Source: an uncultured bacterium (lineage in GTDB: Bacteria > Cyanobacteriota > Vampirovibrionia > Gastranaerophilales > Gastranaerophilaceae). From it: a stretch of 10,219 nt of DNA. A program made the translations under genes and the position numbers. The stretch lies in contig USHE01000062.1 of assembly GCA_900554385.1 (NCBI GenBank), positions 1-10,219 of the forward strand, read 5' to 3'. A model generated the notes under the pieces. The model made no database searches. It saw only the letters and a list, made by a program, of their open reading frames with translations, and had not been told where the DNA came from. Below, piece by piece: positions 7,178 through 10,219 of the stretch; position 1 is the stretch's first letter; the number at the start of each line of letters is the position of its first letter.

Positions 7178-7783
7178 ATGGAAAAGTTTTTTATTAATCT
7201 AAATGGAGGTTTTTTGATGATTGTATCTCTTGTAGTTTTATTGGGTTTATTGTTTTTATCATATACTTTTTATGTTTCGCTTATTCAAAAGAAAAATAAA
7301 GCTAAGGAAGCTTTTTCAGGAATAGATATTCAGTTGAAAAAACGTTATGATTTAATTCCTAACGTATTGCAGATTGCCAAAAAGTTTATGGAGCATGAAA
7401 GAGGGCTTTTGGAAGAAATCGCAAGATTAAGATCACAAGCTGCCGGTATGCCTGCTAATTTGAGTAATGCAGAGCAAAAATTAAGTCTGGATAATATGAT
7501 TACAGGTAAAATGGGTCAGCTTATGGTTTCTGTTGAAAATTACCCGCAATTAAAATCTGATCAAACGATGATGACAGCTATGCAGACTTATAATGAACAG
7601 GAAGAACATATTGCTGCTGCAAGAAGATTTTATAACTCGGCAGTGCTTGAGTTGAATAATGCCGTAGAAATTTTTCCTGGAAATATTCTTGCGATGCTGC
7701 TTAATATAAAACAACTTCCGTTCTTTGAAGTAACAGAAGCAAAAGAACGTGAAAGAATTAATGCGGCAGATTATCTAAATTAA
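7178..7783 (+). CDS. lemA: LemA family membrane protein
   Basis: A 201-residue LemA-family protein: one N-terminal membrane helix (about 15-35, IVSLVVLLGLLFLSYTFYVS) followed by a long alpha-helical domain outside the membrane. Family hallmarks are present: KNKAKEAFSGIDIQLKKRYD (40-59), LIPNVLQIAKKFMEHE, NYPQLKSD, and YNSAVLELNNAVEIFPGNIL. The precise function of LemA proteins is unsettled; they are often linked to membrane proteases or envelope stress. No M48 protease or TPM-domain gene is adjacent here. Two starts are possible. The ATG at 7178 has GAGG at 7169-7172. The ATG at 7217 (codon 14) has a stronger GGAGG at 7205-7209 and gives the standard LemA N-terminus, directly before the membrane helix. 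It has its own promoter and ends at a hairpin terminator. Family identity is strong; the start is uncertain. Confidence 0.93.
   Translation: MEKFFINLNGGFLMIVSLVVLLGLLFLSYTFYVSLIQKKNKAKEAFSGIDIQLKKRYDLIPNVLQIAKKFMEHERGLLEEIARLRSQAAGMPANLSNAEQKLSLDNMITGKMGQLMVSVENYPQLKSDQTMMTAMQTYNEQEEHIAAARRFYNSAVLELNNAVEIFPGNILAMLLNIKQLPFFEVTEAKERERINAADYLN
7205..7209 (+). promoter_or_regulatory. Internal ribosome binding site for the alternative lemA start
   Basis: GGAGG seven bases before an in-frame ATG at 7217 (codon 14 of the longer frame). It is closer to the Shine-Dalgarno consensus than the site at 7169-7172, and it yields the usual family length. Confidence 0.6.
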
Positions 7784-7786
7784 AAG

Positions 7787-7815
7787 AATAAGGCGGTTTT
7801 TAAAACCGCCTTATT
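7787..7815 (+). terminator. Hairpin terminator after lemA
   Basis: A perfect stem of at least 12 pairs, 7787-7798 (AATAAGGCGGTT) with 7804-7815 (AACCGCCTTATT), around a 5-base loop. It is GC-rich in the middle and begins four bases after the lemA stop. The trailing sequence (TTTGTG) is only moderately T-rich, so some read-through into the tRNA gene is possible. Confidence 0.75.
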
Positions 7816-7838
7816 TGTGTTAAGATAAGAAAAGTTAA

Positions 7839-7912
7839 GCGCCCGTAGCTCAGTTGAATAGAGTGTCGGTCTCCGAAGCCGAAGGTCACGGGTTTGACTC
7901 CCGTCGGGCGTA
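7839..7912 (+). tRNA. tRNA-Arg (anticodon CCG)
   Basis: A 74-base cloverleaf. The acceptor is 7839-7845 with 7905-7911 (six Watson-Crick pairs plus G1-U72) and A73 is at 7912. The D stem GCTC/GAGT closes with one G-U. The anticodon stem TCGGT/GCCGA carries the loop CTCCGAA, giving anticodon CCG for codon CGG. The T stem ACGGG/CCCGT is perfect. A20, a known arginine identity base, is present. CCA is not encoded. Position 19 is A (7857) and position 56 is T (7895), where nearly all tRNAs have G and C; they can still pair. No clear promoter was found in the 23 bases between the terminator and the gene. Confidence 0.95.
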
Positions 7913-8019
7913 ATTTATTCAATGTTTGACTATTGTATAAGCTAATGTTATTATATAATCGGTTGACAGCCGGTTTCTCAAGAAATCACGGGGAGCATGT
8001 CTTCCCTTTATAACTTTAA
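7913..8019 (+). other. Spacer between the two tRNA genes
   Basis: This 107-base spacer has no supported gene. Besides the possible promoter it holds a weak hairpin at 7990-8006 (GGGGA with TTCCC, one G-U, 7-base loop) followed by TTTA, which could end the first tRNA transcript or be chance. Confidence 0.5.
7926..7954 (+). promoter_or_regulatory. Possible promoter for tRNA-Arg(CCU)
   Basis: TTGACT (7926-7931), a 17-base spacer and TATTAT (7949-7954). An overlapping exact TATAAT occurs at 7954-7959 but would need a 22-base spacer. The predicted transcript would start about 60 bases before the second tRNA. Confidence 0.4.
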
Positions 8020-8093
8020 GGCTTTGTAGCTCAGTAGGATAGAGCGACGGTTTCCTAAACCGGTGGTCGTGGGTTCGACTCCCACCAAGGCCT
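8020..8093 (+). tRNA. tRNA-Arg (anticodon CCU)
   Basis: A 74-base cloverleaf. The acceptor GGCTTTG/CAAGGCC has one U-G pair, the D stem GCTC/GAGC is perfect, and the D loop has G18-G19 and A20 (an arginine identity base). The anticodon stem 8047-8051/8059-8063 carries the loop TTCCTAA, giving anticodon CCU for codon AGG. The T stem GTGGG/CCCAC is perfect with the standard loop TTCGACT. Two oddities: the first anticodon-stem pair is an A27/G43 mismatch, and the discriminator reads T (8093), where bacterial tRNA-Arg normally has A or G. CCA is not encoded. Confidence 0.93.
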
Positions 8094-8222
8094 TTTATTA
8101 AAAAGAAATACGTACAAAGTGCTAGTCCGGCTTGAGTAGAAATTGAAAATTTCTGAACCATAGTATTCTACTGTTAAATTTTCGGAGATGGCACAATATT
8201 TAAATATTTTGAGATTAAAGAG
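8094..8222. other. Convergent spacer between tRNA-Arg(CCU) and the flavoprotein gene
   Basis: No supported gene in 129 bases. It holds a hairpin at 8137-8155 (TAGAAATT with AATTTCTG, GAA loop), an alternative 7-base inverted repeat AGTAGAA (8135-8141) / TTCTACT (8166-8172), and a 14-base palindrome AATATTTAAATATT (8195-8208). Any of these could serve as a termination signal for the minus-strand flavoprotein transcript, but none has a classic GC stem plus T tract. Confidence 0.4.
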
Positions 8223-8897
8223 TTATTTATCTAGCCAAATCGCATCGTTTTTTGAAAGACCGCCCCGGAGCTTTTTATCACTCCATTTAACAATATATTC
8301 TCTGGAGCTTCTCCCTTTAATTGTAAAACCTAACATTTCGCAAGCACCCATCATTGCATGGATACAAGTCTTTGTTCCACTACAAAATGCTGTACTTACA
8401 AGGTGAATTACCTTATTGGCAAAAAACTTACGGTCTGTATTTTCTGCCATACAATTCAATCTGGTTAAAAATGCAACTGTTTGAGGTGTGGGCATATCTA
8501 AATATACTGGACTCCCCAGCATTACATCACTTGCATCTTCCATTGCGTCTATAATATCTTTTAAGTTATCTCCTTTTTGTATACAGCGCGGAATACAAGT
8601 TTTGCAATTAAAACAACCATTCATATCTTTTGGTAATTTAAAATATGCAGTTTCCAGTTCCGGGAATTTATTTTTATAATATTCAGTTTCTGCCATAAGA
8701 GCTTTATATGTATTGCTGATACTGTCATGTCTTGGGCTTCCGTTAATAATAACCAGTTTTTTCATTTTTTCAAAATCTTCAACTGTACTTTGTAAAGTCT
8801 CAACGGCAGTATTAACTATTTTTTGAGGACTGCCTTTAAAATTAATTTTATTTGGATTTATATACTGAGTATTTAAATTATTTGAAATATTAATCAT
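8223..8897 (-). CDS. Iron-sulfur-flavoprotein-like NAD(P)H/FMN oxidoreductase
   Basis: A 224-residue protein of the flavodoxin-like NADPH-dependent FMN reductase superfamily, predicted cytoplasmic. Residues 1-45 are a polar N-terminal extension containing INPNKINFKG (13-22). The flavodoxin-like fold starts at KKLVIINGSPRHDSISNTY (46-64), whose NGSPR loop is the usual FMN-phosphate site. GCFNCKTCIPRC gives four close cysteines, C95-x2-C98-x2-C101-x3-C105. This resembles the compact cysteine motif of iron-sulfur flavoproteins that binds a 4Fe-4S cluster, although the last spacing is shorter than in the described archaeal examples. DVMLGSPVYLDMPT (124-137) is the second FMN-contact region. The start at 8897 has an AAAGG ribosome binding site. 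It follows the radical SAM gene by 14 bases on the same strand, implying co-transcription. An electron-transfer role is likely; the partner and exact reaction are inference. Confidence 0.9.
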   Translation of the reverse strand: MINISNNLNTQYINPNKINFKGSPQKIVNTAVETLQSTVEDFEKMKKLVIINGSPRHDSISNTYKALMAETEYYKNKFPELETAYFKLPKDMNGCFNCKTCIPRCIQKGDNLKDIIDAMEDASDVMLGSPVYLDMPTPQTVAFLTRLNCMAENTDRKFFANKVIHLVSTAFCSGTKTCIHAMMGACEMLGFTIKGRSSREYIVKWSDKKLRGGLSKNDAIWLDK

Positions 8898-8911
8898 AAC
8901 TAGACCTTTCT

Positions 8912-10219
8912 TTATTCAAGTGTTAAATTCTTTAGTGCTTTTGATTGCGGATTTTTTTCTATGGCATCTGCAATTTTTCGAGCAAACATATCTTTTAATT
9001 CTAAAAATCTAAGATATAAAGTATCATTAGTTTTAAATTCTCTTATTTCTTTATATGTTTCAGAATTATAATATTTCCATTGATGTTTAAACATCTCAAA
9101 TTCATCAATCAATCTTCGTTCAAGGTCTTTTTCAAGAAATGCTGATTTTGAATTATAAAGAGAGAAATCCTCTTTAGAAACAAGGTGTTTGTACTTATCC
9201 CATAATTTAGTACCTTTAAATGGCATCAAAAAGTTTCCACATACCATTTCAGGTTTTAAATCATTAAATCTGCCGATTAATTTTTCATAAAATTCTGCGG
9301 ATTTTTCATTTGTGTTTACTTTTAGAGGGTCAACGATGAATGATAGATATTTAAAAAGTCCATGTTTATAATGTTTTTCACATACTTCATCCAATTTTCG
9401 GTTTTTGCCATATTCTTTGGTGATGTCTTCTAGACCTAAGCATGTCATATAAACATTATTATTTTTCATTATTTTGATAGTATCATCATTCATTAAATTG
9501 GCAGATGCAAACAAGTAGGTTTTAGCATCCAACTTTGCGATTGTTTCAAGCTTTTGTTTCCAATCTTTTTGCAACGGGAAATTTTCATCTCTGATAAATA
9601 TAAATTTAGGGTTGTATTGTTTAAGATACTCAACCTCTTTTTTTACCAGTTCTAAAGGTTTACTTACAATGTGGTTGCTCATTAACGGACTGCAACAAAA
9701 ATCACAATTGTTCGGACAACCGGATGAAGTATTTATAGATGTAACAACATCGTCAGGCTTTTTATCTGGTATAATTTGCTGGTTAAGTTTTATGTCATAT
9801 AAATCATAACGAGGAATTCTCCTGTTAAGAGTAATTCCTTTTACAATTTGTCCGCCCTGTTCCATTGTTTCCCAGAAGGAATCACAAGGTCCTGTTATAA
9901 TTTTTCCTGCGTGGTCAACAAAATCTTGAGGATTCATAGTCGGTTCATAACCGCCGACTATAATTTTTGATTTTGGATGTTGTTTAGCAAACTTGATAAA
10001 ATCTTTCATTCCGGTTACATAAACACTGCAAAGATACAAATCAACATCTTTATCTTTTAATCCTATATCGTTATAGTCCATTATATATCTGACATTTTTG
10101 CCATCAGGAACAACTGTTAAAACGGATGGTTCAAGCCCTAAATTCAAATCTAGCTTCGGGAAAGTCATAGCAAGTATATTTTTATTATTCTTTTTCGCTA
10201 GAGGATGGGGTATTGGTTT
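8912..10219 (-). CDS. B12-binding-domain radical SAM protein (start outside window)
   Basis: The ATG at 10168 gives 418 residues, but the same frame is open without a stop to the window edge (17 more codons), and that ATG has no ribosome binding site. Residues before it, KNNKNILA, run straight into MTFPKLDLNLGLEP as one beta strand of a Rossmann domain, so the true start is probably outside. Numbered from the ATG, residues 1-115 form a cobalamin-binding-like domain (DVDLYLCSV, KIIVGGYEPTMNP, ITGPCDSF) without the DxHxxG His motif. A linker follows (RIPRYDLYD), then the radical SAM core with SSGCPNNCDFCCS: C151-x3-C155-x2-C158, which binds the 4Fe-4S cluster and SAM. FIRDENF (192-198) fits the second strand region. 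The C-terminus is helical and charged. The substrate is unknown. It lies immediately upstream of the flavoprotein gene. Confidence 0.92.
   Translation of the reverse strand, partial: KPIPHPLAKKNNKNILAMTFPKLDLNLGLEPSVLTVVPDGKNVRYIMDYNDIGLKDKDVDLYLCSVYVTGMKDFIKFAKQHPKSKIIVGGYEPTMNPQDFVDHAGKIITGPCDSFWETMEQGGQIVKGITLNRRIPRYDLYDIKLNQQIIPDKKPDDVVTSINTSSGCPNNCDFCCSPLMSNHIVSKPLELVKKEVEYLKQYNPKFIFIRDENFPLQKDWKQKLETIAKLDAKTYLFASANLMNDDTIKIMKNNNVYMTCLGLEDITKEYGKNRKLDEVCEKHYKHGLFKYLSFIVDPLKVNTNEKSAEFYEKLIGRFNDLKPEMVCGNFLMPFKGTKLWDKYKHLVSKEDFSLYNSKSAFLEKDLERRLIDEFEMFKHQWKYYNSETYKEIREFKTNDTLYLRFLELKDMFARKIADAIEKNPQSKALKNLTLE

Noticed and set aside
7816..7838. Promoter for tRNA-Arg(CCG)
   Set aside because: A TAAGAT at 7821 could be a -10, but its -35 position falls in the terminator stem with no match; not supported.
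7919..8161. 80-residue minus-strand frame containing GGSRTHDHRFRKPSLYPTELQS
   Set aside because: This is the well-known false translation of a tRNA gene read backwards; it overlaps tRNA-Arg(CCU).
8188..8406. 72-residue plus-strand frame after the second tRNA
   Set aside because: Mostly antisense to the flavoprotein gene. The GGAG directly abuts the ATG, too close to act, and there is no recognisable protein.

Overview
The window looks like chromosomal DNA from a low-GC gut bacterium of the Candidatus Gastranaerophilales / Melainabacteria type (non-photosynthetic relatives of Cyanobacteria). The case rests on three things: an AT-rich sequence, a short type IV prepilin-like protein starting with the NGFTLPETLITIGIIGIVAA pattern that is abundant in that group, and two otherwise unrelated proteins with a low-complexity N-terminus ending in an F-x-G motif. 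The lineage call is an inference from pattern memory, not from a search.

Left block (1-3933, all minus strand): in transcription order, a secreted or pilus-associated prepilin-like protein, a 389-residue protein of unknown function with a possible nucleotidyltransferase-like core, arginyl-tRNA synthetase (argS), and a tiny reading frame just after argS that is interrupted by an 11-base G tract.

Central block (4065-7783, all plus strand): a 74-residue helix-turn-helix-like protein, the magnesium transporter mgtE, a LytR-CpsA-Psr cell-envelope enzyme, and a LemA-family membrane protein. These are housekeeping envelope and ion functions. The first two genes have a TATAAT box only a few bases before the ATG and no Shine-Dalgarno sequence, so they may be transcribed leaderless. 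lemA has the best promoter in the window and two plausible starts.

tRNA block (7784-8222): a strong hairpin terminator closes lemA. It is followed by tRNA-Arg(CCG) and tRNA-Arg(CCU), both plus strand and both without an encoded CCA. The first carries A19-U56 in place of the near-universal G19-C56 pair. The rest of this block is short spacer with weak promoter and hairpin signals.

Right block (8223-10219, minus strand): a B12-binding-domain radical SAM protein, open at the window edge, is followed 14 bases later by an iron-sulfur-flavoprotein-like NAD(P)H/FMN oxidoreductase. The spacing suggests co-transcription, and the flavoprotein could supply electrons to the radical SAM enzyme.

I see no CRISPR array, insertion sequence, phage gene or obvious defence island. 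Most of the window is ordinary chromosome. The points most worth a second look are the G-tract reading frame, the tRNA covariation, the cryptic nucleotidyltransferase-like protein, the shared N-terminal motif, and the radical SAM-flavoprotein pair.
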